Positions 39,926 through 49,861 of a DNA stretch of 64,000 nt are shown one piece after another. Under the pieces are notes generated by a model. The model was not told the DNA's origin. It did not search any database and worked only from the letters and a program-made list of their open reading frames with translations. The stretch is from positions 1,054,001 through 1,118,000 of the forward strand of contig NZ_AP029048.1 of the NCBI RefSeq assembly GCF_040371545.1, in the 5' to 3' direction. Source of the stretch: Synechococcus sp. M16CYN. GTDB lineage: Bacteria; Cyanobacteriota; Cyanobacteriia; PCC-6307; Cyanobiaceae. A program made the translations under genes and the position numbers. Each line of letters opens with the position of its first letter. The stretch's first letter is position 1.

Positions 39926-42329
39926 CAGCGTAGATGGCTGGGATCGTCAGGCTTTCCTCGAAACCCTTGAATTATTGGAGTGGCATTTAGTTTGTGAGCA
40001 TCTGGCTAGTTTTGCTAGCACGCGTATGGGCATCGAGGCGGCTCGGACAGCGCCCCTGCCATCTTCTTTAGCCATAACGTTGCGACGTCAGGCAGAGACA
40101 GCCGAAATAGCGGTGTTGGACGAACTCATAGAGGGCGGACTCAGCTTTCGAGGGATACAAGATTTAAAGCCAGTGCTTTCGCGCTGTAGTAAGGGTGGTG
40201 TGGCTGCCGGGGAGGAACTCTTGACGGTAGCGGAGACCCTGGCTGCCTCCAGGAGACTTCGCTATCAAATTGATGATCGTGAGTTACGCCCAGTGTGCTC
40301 GGCACTGGTTGAAGCGATGGTAACTCTGCCTGGTTTGGAACAACGACTGAAGTTCTCTCTGGAGGAGGGAGGCCGCGTTGCGGACCGAGCCAGCGCTTCT
40401 CTGGCCGCTTTACGTCAACGTCGGCATGTATTGCGCCAAGAGCGTCGAGACAAGCTTCAGGCTCTTTTAAACAGCTGCGCCTCATTCCTACAGGATTCGG
40501 TGATTGCGGAGCGTCAAAGTCGGCCAGTTTTAGCAGTTAAGGCTGGTGCAGTCGGCCAAGTGCCAGGACAAGTTCATGACAGTTCAGCATCAGGCAACAC
40601 TGTGTTCATTGAGCCTCGCTCAGTGTTGAGTATCGGCAATCAATTAGTTGATTTGGAGGCACGGATTAACGAAGAAGAGCAGCGAGTTTTAGGTAAGCTG
40701 AGTGCATTAATCGCGGCAGATGAGTTAGTCCTCAAAACCCTTGTTGATAGTTTACTGACCCTGGATTTGGCTTTGGCTCGTGGGCGTTACGGTCGTTGGC
40801 TAGGTGGAACTTGCCCAAGGCTAGAAGACACACCAGACGCCCCATTCCAACTAAACAATCTACGCCATCCTTTACTGGTCTGGCAGCAAAAACGGTCCGG
40901 AGGTCCCGCAGTGGTGCCAATCAGCGTGGATGTGTCGTCATGGCTGAGAGTTGTGACGATTACTGGGCCGAACACCGGAGGGAAAAGTGTTAGCCTCAAG
41001 AGTGTGGGACTCGCAGCTCTTATGGCTAGAGCTGGGATGTTTCTTCCCTGTTCTGGCCAACCTTCATTGCCATGGTGTGCTCAAGTCTTAGCTGACATAG
41101 GCGACGAGCAATCTCTTCAGCAGAGTCTATCCACCTTCGGTGGCCATGTTAAGCGTATTAGTCGCATTTTGGAGGCGCTTCAATCTGGCCCGGCTCCTGC
41201 TTTGGTGCTTTTAGATGAAGTAGGCGCAGGAACCGACCCCAGCGAGGGTACTGCGCTGGCTACCGCTTTGCTCAAGGCTTTAGCCGATCGGGCCCGGCTC
41301 ACCATTGCTACAACCCATTTTAATGAACTTAAGGCTCTTAAGTACAACGATACTCGTTTCGAGAATGCTTCAGTGGCATTCAATGCTGAGACTCTGTCTC
41401 CGACATACGAGCTCCTTTGGGGAATCCCCGGCCGTAGTAACGCTTTGGCCGTCGCTACGTGCTTAGGTCTTGATCCAATGGTCTTGGAGCAAGCGCGAGC
41501 TCTGTTGGCACCGACACCTGAGAGCGAGGTAAACTCAGTGATTCAAGGACTGGAAGAACAGCGTCAACGTCAGCAAACCGCAGCGGAAGACGCTGCAGCT
41601 CTTTTAGCTCGTACGGAGCTACTGCACGAGGAGTTGCTTTTGTGCTGGCACAAGCAAAAGCAGCAGACGGCCTTATATGAAGAGCAGGGACGCCAGCGCC
41701 TGGAGCACGCAATTCGTGAAGGACAAAAGGAAGTGCGTTCTCTGATCCGACGCTTACGGGATGACAGCGCTGATGGCGAAACAGCGCGACAAGTGGGTCA
41801 ACGGTTACGCAAGATTGAAGGTTATTATCGTCCAAATCGTGAGAAAAGTACGTCGAGATCTGTCTGGCGTCCTAAAGTAGGAGATAGGATTAGGCTGCTT
41901 GCTTTGGGGAAAGCAGCGGAAGTTTTGTCTATGTCAGATAATGGTCTACAGCTTACAGTTCGTTGCGGTGTAATGCGGACAACCGTAGACATTGGCTTGG
42001 TCGAAAGCTTGGATGGTAGGAAGCCAGAACCGTTTCCACCGCCGGTAGTGAAGGTAAAGGCTCGTCCTCAAGCAGCAGGAGGAGCACAGGTTCGAACGAC
42101 CCATAATACCCTGGATGTTCGCGGTATGCGTGTGCACGAGGCCGAGGCAAGCGTCGAAGAACGGCTTCGGAATGCCAATGGTCCAATTTGGGTTATTCAT
42201 GGAATAGGTACAGGCAGGCTTAAGCGAGGATTACGGACCTGGCTGGGTACCGTCCCTTATGTAGAACGTGTGGTTGATGCTAGAAACGAGGATGGAGGTC
42301 CCGGTTGCAGCGTCATTTGGGTATATTGA
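39888..42329 (+). CDS. mutS2: MutS2 ATPase/endonuclease
   Basis: The 813-residue protein lacks the mismatch-recognition domain of MutS, and has the clamp/lever domain, the ABC ATPase domain with Walker A (TITGPNTGGKSVSLK, near residue 360) and Walker B (ALVLLDEVGAGTDPSEGTALA), a coiled region (about 560-650) and a C-terminal Smr nuclease domain (TLDVRGMRVHEAEASVEERL, ending in GCSVIWVY). MutS2 acts in recombination suppression and in ribosome rescue. Overlap with the VOC gene by 38 bases suggests a later start is possible, though the frame reads well from 39888. Confidence 0.94.
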   Translation: MNPPVVFPPTAVDSVDGWDRQAFLETLELLEWHLVCEHLASFASTRMGIEAARTAPLPSSLAITLRRQAETAEIAVLDELIEGGLSFRGIQDLKPVLSRCSKGGVAAGEELLTVAETLAASRRLRYQIDDRELRPVCSALVEAMVTLPGLEQRLKFSLEEGGRVADRASASLAALRQRRHVLRQERRDKLQALLNSCASFLQDSVIAERQSRPVLAVKAGAVGQVPGQVHDSSASGNTVFIEPRSVLSIGNQLVDLEARINEEEQRVLGKLSALIAADELVLKTLVDSLLTLDLALARGRYGRWLGGTCPRLEDTPDAPFQLNNLRHPLLVWQQKRSGGPAVVPISVDVSSWLRVVTITGPNTGGKSVSLKSVGLAALMARAGMFLPCSGQPSLPWCAQVLADIGDEQSLQQSLSTFGGHVKRISRILEALQSGPAPALVLLDEVGAGTDPSEGTALATALLKALADRARLTIATTHFNELKALKYNDTRFENASVAFNAETLSPTYELLWGIPGRSNALAVATCLGLDPMVLEQARALLAPTPESEVNSVIQGLEEQRQRQQTAAEDAAALLARTELLHEELLLCWHKQKQQTALYEEQGRQRLEHAIREGQKEVRSLIRRLRDDSADGETARQVGQRLRKIEGYYRPNREKSTSRSVWRPKVGDRIRLLALGKAAEVLSMSDNGLQLTVRCGVMRTTVDIGLVESLDGRKPEPFPPPVVKVKARPQAAGGAQVRTTHNTLDVRGMRVHEAEASVEERLRNANGPIWVIHGIGTGRLKRGLRTWLGTVPYVERVVDARNEDGGPGCSVIWVY

Positions 42330-42419
42330 TCCTGACTCGAGCTTCCGAGTGACTGAAGGATTGATAAAGCAATTGTTCTGGTCCAATCGTTGATTCAATG
42401 TCCAATAACTTTTGCCGAA

Positions 42420-43646
42420 CTACGGCATCTTTGACGGTCGAAGACTTGGTGCCACTGCTTGTCCTGGTAACGTAACTATATTGCCAGTCTTATCAAATAA
42501 CCTCCACCCGCTAGGATCTGGGGATAGATGCAAAATTTGTCCAGAATGGACGGCTGAATCTAGCTGGGTACGTATTTGGATTAAATGATTGTCTTTAAGT
42601 AGACGACAAGTGATTACTTGTTCATTTCCTAGCGTTTCACAGTGGTTGATTTCCGCGGACAAGCTATGGCTTGTAGCAGGGACTAGTCTCCACCCCTCTG
42701 GTCTTAATCCCGCCGTTAGTGGCTTCCCTTTAAGAGTTGATAAGAAAGATGCCATCTGACCTTCAACTGGAATTTCTCTGTCGCCGAGAAGCAAAGTGGA
42801 ATTGGGTCCTACACGAACGGGTAAAAGAGCCATCGGCGGGTCACCAATGAACTGGGCAACAAACAAATTCGATGGCCAGTTGTAGAGCTCCATCGGGGTG
42901 CCTAGTTGCTGGAGCTTGCCTTGGTTTAAAACCGCAATGCGGTGCCCCATAGTCATGGCTTCAGCCTGATCATGGGTGACGTAGATTGTAGTAGTGCCGA
43001 GCTCTCTCTGTAATTCAATTATGCGGGTGCGCGTGCTGTTGCGGAGTTTGGCGTCGAGGTTACTAAGCGGCTCATCCATTAAGAAAACTGCTGGCCTCCG
43101 CACCATGGCACGACCTAAAGCTACGCGCTGTTTTTGACCTCCAGATAGCTCCTTTGGTAGCCGGTTAAGCAGTGGACCCAACTCCAAAACCTCAGCTACT
43201 GCTTCAACTCGTTCTGCAATTAATCTTTCTCGATCTGACCTGATGTGGAGTGAACTTGGCAGCTGGCGAGTGACGCGACTGCACTGATCTTGCAGCTGTT
43301 GCAACAGGGAACGAGTTTGACTCCGGCGTAGTCCAAAGCTGAGATTGTCCCTCACACTGAGATGAGGGTAAAGCGCGTAGCTCTGAAATACCATAGCCAC
43401 GTTTCGATGAGCGGGTCGCACAAGGTTGACGGGACGATCGCCGATCAGGATTTCACCAGAAGTTGGGCTGTCCAAGCCTGCCAGCAAACGCAACAGAGTG
43501 CTCTTTCCGCATCCCGAAGGTCCCAGTAAGACAAGGAATTCGCCATCCTTAATCTTGAAATTAAGCCGTCTTAATACCTCTATGGGTGCTTGTCCGCGTC
43601 GCCTAGGGTAGGTCTTGCTGAGAGCTTTAAGGTAGACGCTGGACAA
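42420..43646 (-). CDS. Sugar ABC transporter ATP-binding protein (UgpC/MalK type)
   Basis: The 408-residue ATPase has Walker A (LLGPSGCGKSTLLRLL), Q-loop (MVFQSYALYPHLSVRDNL), signature LSGGQKQRVALGRAMVR, Walker B (AVFLMDEPLSNLDAKLR) and H-loop (TIYVTHDQAEAM), then a MalK-like TOBE regulatory domain (about 250-400). An insert of about 30 residues after the Q-loop (SQTRSLLQQLQDQCSRVTRQL) is unusual. It should energise uptake of sugars or compatible solutes such as glucosylglycerol; no permease or binding protein is nearby. It is convergent with mutS2 and divergent from obgE. Confidence 0.88.
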   Translation of the reverse strand: MSSVYLKALSKTYPRRRGQAPIEVLRRLNFKIKDGEFLVLLGPSGCGKSTLLRLLAGLDSPTSGEILIGDRPVNLVRPAHRNVAMVFQSYALYPHLSVRDNLSFGLRRSQTRSLLQQLQDQCSRVTRQLPSSLHIRSDRERLIAERVEAVAEVLELGPLLNRLPKELSGGQKQRVALGRAMVRRPAVFLMDEPLSNLDAKLRNSTRTRIIELQRELGTTTIYVTHDQAEAMTMGHRIAVLNQGKLQQLGTPMELYNWPSNLFVAQFIGDPPMALLPVRVGPNSTLLLGDREIPVEGQMASFLSTLKGKPLTAGLRPEGWRLVPATSHSLSAEINHCETLGNEQVITCRLLKDNHLIQIRTQLDSAVHSGQILHLSPDPSGWRLFDKTGNIVTLPGQAVAPSLRPSKMP

Positions 43647-43705
43647 TCGAGTGTTGCACCTAGCTTTAAGCCTAGGATCGGAGGCTAAATCTGAATCATG
43701 CTGCC

Positions 43706-44695
43706 GTGCAGTTTATTGATCAGGCGCGCGTCTCGGCGCGGGGTGGCCGCGGTGGTGATGGTATCATTAGCTTCCTCAGGGAGAAGTACGCTCCTAATGG
43801 GGGCCCTTCAGGGGGGAACGGCGGACATGGCGGACATGTGGTGTTGGAAGCAGATGGCAATTTACAAACTTTGTTAGATTTCAAATATAAACGTTTGTTT
43901 GCAGCAAACGACGGCCGAAGAGGGGGTCCGAATAAGCGCACCGGACCATCTGGGCGTGAACTAGTTGTAAAGGTGCCCTGTGGGACAGAAGTGCGTCATT
44001 TCACCACCGGTATTCTCCTGGGGGACCTTATTAACTCAGGGGCTAGGCTGACCGTAGCTTACGGGGGGCGCGGTGGCCTGGGCAACGCGCATTACTTGAG
44101 CAATCGTAACCGTAGCCCAAAGACATTCACTAAAGGTCATGATGGGGAAGAATGGCTCCTGCAGCTGGAGTTAAAACTACTGGCCGAAGTAGGAATTATT
44201 GGATTGCCTAATGCTGGTAAAAGTACGCTAATCGCTGTAATATCGGCAGCTCGTCCCAAAATAGCAGATTATCCTTTTACCACTCTCATCCCTAACTTGG
44301 GTGTAGTAAGACGTCCCAGTGGTGATGGCACCGTTTTTGCAGATATCCCAGGTTTAATTGCTGGTGCTGCTCAAGGTGCGGGCCTCGGTCACGATTTCCT
44401 CCGACATATCGAAAGAACGCGCCTGCTAATTCATCTCGTGGATGCTGGTTCTGATGATCCCGTCGAGGATCTGCGAGTGGTTGAACGAGAGTTAAAGGCA
44501 TATGGACATGAACTGCTTAACAAGCCGAGACTGCTTGTATTGAGCAAAAAAGAACTCCTTCAAGAGAGTGATCTACTGAGAGTTTCAGCTGACCTTGAAT
44601 CGGCCAGTAAGCGTCCTGTTCAGGGTATCTCAGCAGCAATTGGGGCAAATCTTAGCGGTCTACTTGACAGCGTTTGGAGTGAACTCGGGGTCTAG
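43706..44695 (+). CDS. obgE: GTPase Obg
   Basis: ObgE is an essential GTPase in 50S ribosome maturation. The 329-residue protein has the Gly-rich Obg fold ([38 protein letters not shown]) followed by the G domain with G1 ([12 protein letters not shown]), G3 ([22 protein letters not shown]) and G4 (LVLSKKE). Start is the GTG at 43706. The C-terminal OCT domain is absent, normal for cyanobacteria. It lies 59 bases from the divergent ABC gene. Confidence 0.95.
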   Translation: MQFIDQARVSARGGRGGDGIISFLREKYAPNGGPSGGNGGHGGHVVLEADGNLQTLLDFKYKRLFAANDGRRGGPNKRTGPSGRELVVKVPCGTEVRHFTTGILLGDLINSGARLTVAYGGRGGLGNAHYLSNRNRSPKTFTKGHDGEEWLLQLELKLLAEVGIIGLPNAGKSTLIAVISAARPKIADYPFTTLIPNLGVVRRPSGDGTVFADIPGLIAGAAQGAGLGHDFLRHIERTRLLIHLVDAGSDDPVEDLRVVERELKAYGHELLNKPRLLVLSKKELLQESDLLRVSADLESASKRPVQGISAAIGANLSGLLDSVWSELGV

Positions 44696-44943
44696 TCATG
44701 AATTCAATGTCTCAAGTTGACCATATAACACTGAAGTTGGCAACATTATCCTCGAATAGTTGCTAATTTTAGTCTCAGATACTAAACAAATAGAACTTTA
44801 TTTGTGAAATCGGCTTGATGGTATGACGCAAAATGTCTAATCACGCAGACTCTTTTTCAAAAATCAGGGACTGCTAACCGAACTACGGAAATAAATACAG
44901 CCCCTTAAAACGCAGTTTTGGTTTCTAAGTTCTTACTGAACGC

Positions 44944-45162
44944 TCAATCATCATAAACCCGGCACTCATCAGCATCAGGATTTGCGTCGCAGTAGAGCTC
45001 TAGTGAGGTCGGGTCGTGCTTATCTTCAGGATTATGCTCTTTGTACTCCTCGAGTGATTTTAACTCTTCGGTGAGGTGGCGGAGCTTCGCGCCATCGCCA
45101 GTGGCCTTGGCTGCTTCGATTTCGGACTGATCCTTCTGAATGTGCTCGTCGATGGATTTCAT
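44944..45162 (-). CDS. cp12: CP12 regulator of the Calvin cycle
   Basis: CP12 is a redox-controlled small protein that inactivates GAPDH and phosphoribulokinase in the dark. The 72-residue protein ends with the classic C-terminal hook YCDANPDADECRVYDD holding one Cys pair. It lacks the N-terminal Cys pair and the AWDAVEEL core of the plant form, which makes it a GAPDH-binding type; the middle is charged and helical (LTEELKSLEEYKEHNPE). It is the last coding feature before a long gene-free tract. Confidence 0.9.
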   Translation of the reverse strand: MKSIDEHIQKDQSEIEAAKATGDGAKLRHLTEELKSLEEYKEHNPEDKHDPTSLELYCDANPDADECRVYDD

Positions 45163-45189
45163 AGATTTAATTTTTGGCCTTGGGGGACT

Positions 45190-45234
45190 TTAATCGGGCT
45201 TACCCGGTTTTTTGCGTTGCTTTCTTGAAGCCAT
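45190..45234 (-). CDS. Possible 14-codon basic micro-peptide upstream of cp12
   Basis: An ATG at 45232-45234 opens a frame MASRKQRKKPGKPD, stop at 45190. A purine-rich AGAAGG stretch sits a few bases upstream as a credible ribosome binding site. It is on the cp12 strand, 27 bases before the cp12 ATG. It could be a leader peptide, a micro-protein, or chance. The CCGGG/CCCG pair inside could form a small hairpin in the cp12 leader. Confidence 0.25.
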   Translation of the reverse strand: MASRKQRKKPGKPD

Positions 45235-46873
45235 GACCTTCTGAAAAAAGTAAGGTCAGCTGCTAGAATAGCCTGACCGGTAAGTATCGGCAATTCGGTT
45301 GATACAGGTTCGATGACAGTCATGTTTATACTATTTTCGAAAAGACATTCCTCTACAGTAAAACTTTCTTATTTTAGATTACGGTAGTTCTTTTATCAGG
45401 CTGGTTCGATTTTGTATTTCACTTGCTTGGCTGCCTTAGCTAACACCTTGGTGGGTGGGGCCTGTCAACAATTCTTCTAAGAGTAAGTTTCCGCTTCAAT
45501 AGTACCATAACTTGGCGATCTTTCTGATTCTAGTGCTATCATCTTTAATGAATTCGTTCAATTAAGCAAGTAGTCTATACAAGTTTATTAAGAAATTCCT
45601 TAGAATATTAGGTTTCTTAGTAATCAGTTTAACAAAATACGACTTTGACTTGGAGTAAACAGGAAGCATTTAAAAGCTCTCGAATGGCTACCTAATTACT
45701 TCTCAATGCAATCGAGTTTTGCTTTAAAGAAATTAATTACTTTAGGCTTTATTCACTTATCTCGGTTAAACACCTTGATCTTTTGGTTAGAAGAATCGGT
45801 CTGCACAGCTTTCCCCAATCTAAACGCAACTTACTCTTAATTAACCTAATGTCGTCTGTCGATGTCCATTGATAAACTTAATAAAGTATACTTTTTGCTT
45901 TTGTTGAGGTTAAGAATCAAATGTTAGCGTGATATTCTAAGCTCAATTCACAAAAAATCAAGCCTTCCATATAAAACAAGCTGTCAGCAGTGTTTATCGG
46001 TTGCGATGCTGAGAATTTTTCTTAAAAATTCGTTTGTTTGGTTAGGATATTTAAAACGGCTATTTCAAGTTTTTTAGTCTGATTTAGTTTTTTCGCCAGC
46101 AAACAAACATATCTTCCTAGTTTTTTGAAATTAAATTTCTTGTACTGTTCGCTTTACCAAAGCCAAATAAACTGTTACAATGTACCTAAAAATTTTGCAG
46201 CTGCAGTTTTAAGTCAAGTCTTTTTTCTCCCCTGTATTCTAGGATTTTGCTATAGTTGTTTTGCCTACATATGAGTTCGATCGCTATCTATTTTTATTAT
46301 CTGACAGCTTATATAACCGAATATATAATGATTAACCTCCTAAAATAAGGCTACCCTGGTTGTCAGTCTCTAGGATTCTCTCTTTCTGGTCTGATTTCGC
46401 AACCACCTTGTAATTGCAGCATAGTTTGTAAGTTTATTTATATAAGGGTACATCTGGATGAGATGTGAGTTTTGTAATCAATCTGTCAGTATATTGTCGA
46501 TACTTAATTTATTAGGTTTTTATCTCAATAAGGCTTTATCATTTATTAAAGCGGTAATTATACATTATTTACAACACTAAAGAAATAGTGAAAATAATAC
46601 TTAACTCTACCTTTACAGTGCTTACTTCAGAATTGTCGCTCTTGATGTAACCCATGCAGTTGTCCTAGCTAACTTACTAGTTTAATGCAAAATCTAGGAG
46701 AACAACACTGTTCGTTCTTTTCACAAGAATCGGTTTCCAGAGAGCAACTTTGGCAACGTGGATCTCCTAGGGTTATTTGAAACGATTAATTTGAGACGTT
46801 TTTACTCACTAATATTGTGAGGTAAAAGTTGACTAACAAGATTGGATTTAGACGTCGAAGTTTTTTGAATCAC
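45235..46873. other. AT-rich gene-free tract
   Basis: About 1.6 kb without an assignable gene. The cp12 promoter should be near 45240-45320, where the short repeat AAGGTCAG occurs with CTGACC 20 bases later. A GC-richer island at about 45400-45480 has a short minus-strand frame ending KQVKYKIEPA*, without a start, perhaps a gene remnant. The rest is low-complexity AT-rich DNA. Confidence 0.5.
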
Positions 46874-47530
46874 TCATATAGGTTGGTCGGATTTGCTATG
46901 TGCCCGCGATGTGCCAGCCCTTAGATAAGCAAACACACTTTTGTCTCCCACATCTGTAGATGCTTCCATGCCAAACTTGCGAAGAGCTAACAACACCATT
47001 AAAGCCCCTGCTGTTAGAAGAAAGCCGGCACATAACTTGATACTTACCATTCCCACGAGTCGCCCTAGGAGAGCAATGGGCAAAAGCAGAGTAAGACCGA
47101 TGGCTTCTGGTCGTCGGAAGCAGAAAAATTCTTTAAAGCCAACACCCGCTAACGCTGCAAAAAAGGGGCCGATTACCAGTATCCACGACGGTCGAACAGT
47201 CAGAGCGGCAAGCGCCTCGCTTGGCCCGACTCGCAATAAAAGTGCTCCCCAGCCGAGAGATCCCAATAGCCAAAGTAACTTGAGAGTATTGTGTAAAGGT
47301 TGCATATAAATATGAATCCACTGTAGAGCCATGCCGAGCCCAGTGATGAGCGGTAACAGCCATAACCACGCCCAGTGATTTCCAAATTGCCACCAGTGCA
47401 CAAGTCCACTTGTCATGGCCAGACCCGCCACTAATAGGGCAACGCGGTATCGCTGCACTTCCTGTCGATCTGCCGCAGTGATCGTATAGGGGCCATAAGT
47501 GCCTTCAAACTGGGGGTCAGGCATGGACAT
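46874..47530 (-). CDS. DUF2301 integral membrane protein
   Basis: The 218-residue protein has six to seven hydrophobic spans (for example VALLVAGLAMTSGLVHWW, WLLPLITGLGMALQW and AIGLTLLLPIALLGRLVGMV) and the N-terminal text FEGTYGPYTITAADRQEVQRYR typical of the DUF2301 family of cyanobacteria and plastid relatives. Function unknown. It follows the glutathionyl-reductase gene with a TGATG junction; a GTG at 47533 is an alternative start. The last 25 residues are polar. Confidence 0.85.
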   Translation of the reverse strand: MSMPDPQFEGTYGPYTITAADRQEVQRYRVALLVAGLAMTSGLVHWWQFGNHWAWLWLLPLITGLGMALQWIHIYMQPLHNTLKLLWLLGSLGWGALLLRVGPSEALAALTVRPSWILVIGPFFAALAGVGFKEFFCFRRPEAIGLTLLLPIALLGRLVGMVSIKLCAGFLLTAGALMVLLALRKFGMEASTDVGDKSVFAYLRAGTSRAHSKSDQPI

Positions 47531-48510
47531 CACCTTGGAATATGTGGAATATGACTATTAACCAATGTGGTCAGTTCCGGTCCAGTTGGGACAATTCCAC
47601 TTGGGTTCAGCGGAAACAAAGCACCAAAGTAATCATGCCTCCAGGCCTTATCATTACAACTTGCCTGAACTCCTGGTTGCTTATAGAAGCGAAGGCGCCA
47701 ATCCCAGAGTTGTGGAAACTGCCAAAGAGAGCGACGACTGCAACCAAATAGCGGGGCATAAACCATCTCCCATCTAATCAAAGTAGGGAATAAACGGATA
47801 TCCGCCAACGTGAGCTGTTCCCCACAAAGCCATGGACCAGACCGCACCAGGCTTGCCTCAACGTGTTCGAGAGCCTCGAAAAGCGCTGTTTCGGCTAGAT
47901 CGTATGCAGCTTGATTGCGAGCGAAACCGCAGCGGTACACCCCATCATTCACAGATGATTGCAACAGGTTTTGCCAGTTTTGAATACCCTCCTGAAACTG
48001 TGGCGGAGCGAGATCAAGGTCCTCTGTTGCGGTAGGCCAGCGGTTAAGCACTTCTACGAGTTGGGCACTTTCATTACCAAGAATTTTTGGTTGCATTGGA
48101 TCCACTAGCACCGGCACAGTTGCTCGACGAGAGTGAATTGCCCCGCAGCGTTGATAGAGTTCGAGCAAGCTATCGCAGCCTAACCAAGGCGGATCGAGTT
48201 GCCATCTTCCGGCACTATGATCCGCTTGGGCTACGATTAGATTGAGGCTATTCTTAAGACCACGCATCTGATAGACAAGCCAAGCACGGTGAGCCCATGG
48301 GCAGCTGTGGCTGACAATTAAGCAGGGACGTTGGTCAGTTTTACGAAACTCAAGGTCTGGAGGATTTGGCAGTTCAGCTTGAAGGTAGTCACTGCTAGGT
48401 CTACGATAATTGCCCTCGGCGTCAGCGGGGCCAAGACCGTCCATCAGCTGCTGCCATTGCCAATGCCAACCGGCCCTGGCTGCCATTACAACGACAGGTG
48501 GAATCGCCAT
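47530..48510 (-). CDS. Xi-class glutathione transferase (glutathionyl-hydroquinone reductase)
   Basis: The 326-residue protein has the Xi-class active-site motif SCPWAHR (catalytic Cys) in a thioredoxin fold and a helical C-terminal domain (LWLCGEQLTLADIRLFPTLIRWEMVYAPLFGC-like). Members reduce glutathionyl-hydroquinones. The ATG at 48510 (MAIPPVVVM) is preferred over one 14 codons upstream. It is divergent from the aspartoacylase-like gene with a 91-base gap and coupled to DUF2301 downstream. Confidence 0.87.
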   Translation of the reverse strand: MAIPPVVVMAARAGWHWQWQQLMDGLGPADAEGNYRRPSSDYLQAELPNPPDLEFRKTDQRPCLIVSHSCPWAHRAWLVYQMRGLKNSLNLIVAQADHSAGRWQLDPPWLGCDSLLELYQRCGAIHSRRATVPVLVDPMQPKILGNESAQLVEVLNRWPTATEDLDLAPPQFQEGIQNWQNLLQSSVNDGVYRCGFARNQAAYDLAETALFEALEHVEASLVRSGPWLCGEQLTLADIRLFPTLIRWEMVYAPLFGCSRRSLWQFPQLWDWRLRFYKQPGVQASCNDKAWRHDYFGALFPLNPSGIVPTGPELTTLVNSHIPHIPR

Positions 48511-48601
48511 AAATCCGTCGCCAGCGTAATGACTGTGGTTGTGACAGGCCAACGTTACCTTGGCTCTGTGCTTCAGTCAGGCAAAAACCCTCCCACACCC
48601 T

Positions 48602-49513
48602 ATGGCCACCTGTGATGTCCTAATTGTTGCAGGGACCCATGGTAATGAGATCAATGCCCCTTGGTTGCTCGAACAATGGGCTCACCAGCCTGATTTGATA
48701 GATAAGGCTGGGCTTTCTGTTAGACCGTTAATTGGGAATCCTCAGGCGCGAGCCTCAATGCGTCGCTACATTGATCGCGATCTCAACCGAAGCTTTAAAA
48801 CGGATCTTCTTCAACAGCAAGGCGGAGATGTGGAGATGCAACGGGCACAATATTTGCTCGCTTCGCACGGGCCGAGTGGAATTGAGCCTTGCGCAATAGC
48901 TCTTGATTTGCATAGCACCACTGCAGCGATGGGAAGTGCTCTTATTCTCTATGGACGTCGGGCTGCTGATTTAGCCCTGGCAGCTTTAGTTCAAGCAGCC
49001 TTAGGGCTACCAGTTTACTTACACGAAGCAGACTCTTCTCAAACAGGTTTTCTAGTTGAATGCTGGCCTTGCGGTCTCGTGATTGAGGTGGGACCTGTAC
49101 CGCAGGGGGTTCTTGAGGCCCGTATCGTGCGCCAAACCCGACTAGCGCTTGAAACATGCTTGGCAGCTCTTGCTGGAGTGCGTTCCGGTGTAGCCCGTCT
49201 CCCAAAACACCTAGTGGTCCATCGACATCTCGGTAGCTGTGACCTACCCAGAGCAGAAGCTGATCAACCACAGGCTCTACTGCATCATCGACTTCAAGGC
49301 AAGAACTGGGTTCCCCTGACGCGAGCATCCCCGGTCTTTGAGACAGCCGACGGGATGAGTATGCAGAGCAAAATCCTCGAAGATCAACAGATTCCCGTCT
49401 TTATTAATGAAGCGGCCTACGCTGAGAAGCGTATTGCATTTTCGCTAACAAATCGGGAGGTGTGGGCTGTTAAGACCAACTGGCTGCAGCGACTGGCAGA
49501 GATTCTGAAGTAA
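48602..49513 (+). CDS. Aspartoacylase family zinc hydrolase
   Basis: The 303-residue protein is of the AspA/AstE zinc carboxypeptidase-like family. Zn ligands are in [16 protein letters not shown] (His, Glu) and [12 protein letters not shown] (His); the substrate Arg is in [12 protein letters not shown]. It may release an acyl group from an N-acyl amino acid, but cyanobacterial members are uncharacterised. The frame opens at 48560, but the ATG at 48602 ([16 protein letters not shown]) is the usual family start. A small lipoprotein gene faces its 3' end. Confidence 0.85.
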   Translation: MATCDVLIVAGTHGNEINAPWLLEQWAHQPDLIDKAGLSVRPLIGNPQARASMRRYIDRDLNRSFKTDLLQQQGGDVEMQRAQYLLASHGPSGIEPCAIALDLHSTTAAMGSALILYGRRAADLALAALVQAALGLPVYLHEADSSQTGFLVECWPCGLVIEVGPVPQGVLEARIVRQTRLALETCLAALAGVRSGVARLPKHLVVHRHLGSCDLPRAEADQPQALLHHRLQGKNWVPLTRASPVFETADGMSMQSKILEDQQIPVFINEAAYAEKRIAFSLTNREVWAVKTNWLQRLAEILK

Positions 49514-49531
49514 ACAGCTCCCTGCCAGTGG

Positions 49532-49861
49532 CTAACCACAAGCCCAAATTCCGTTTCCCTCTTGACTACAGGTCAGATTACTAGTTTGCCCATCACCCCA
49601 ATACAACCGAAGTCGATCATCTTTGGTGCCCATTCTAAGTGTGAGAGAGCGCAATGGTCCAGTCGGTGTTTTGCTGTCTGGAGGGATGGCGGATCTTCCT
49701 ATGTCGTTGAGCTGATGTTCAAGCTGGTTCACCCTCAGCTCAAGCCGTTCTAACATTGCTTTAAATCCTCTGTTACCGTTTGATTGAGGGGTTGACTGAG
49801 AGCAACCTGACAAAGAAACTGCTACTGCAACAAACCAGCTAAGTCGCGAAAACCGGGCCAC
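49532..49861 (-). CDS. Small lipoprotein, unrecognised
   Basis: The 109-residue product has a signal peptide with a lipobox (WFVAVAVSLSGC), then a short coiled segment (AMLERLELRVNQLEHQLNDIG) and a C-terminal region with two cysteines (LTCSQEGNGIWACG). It is likely anchored in the membrane facing the periplasm. It converges with the aspartoacylase gene 18 bases away. No named family was recognised. Confidence 0.7.
   Translation of the reverse strand: MARFSRLSWFVAVAVSLSGCSQSTPQSNGNRGFKAMLERLELRVNQLEHQLNDIGRSAIPPDSKTPTGPLRSLTLRMGTKDDRLRLYWGDGQTSNLTCSQEGNGIWACG

Noticed and set aside
40141-41835. Minus-strand frames inside mutS2
   Set aside because: Antisense shadows; mutS2 is clear on the plus strand.
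48942-49328. 128-codon minus-strand frame inside the aspartoacylase-like gene
   Set aside because: Antisense shadow of a conserved gene.
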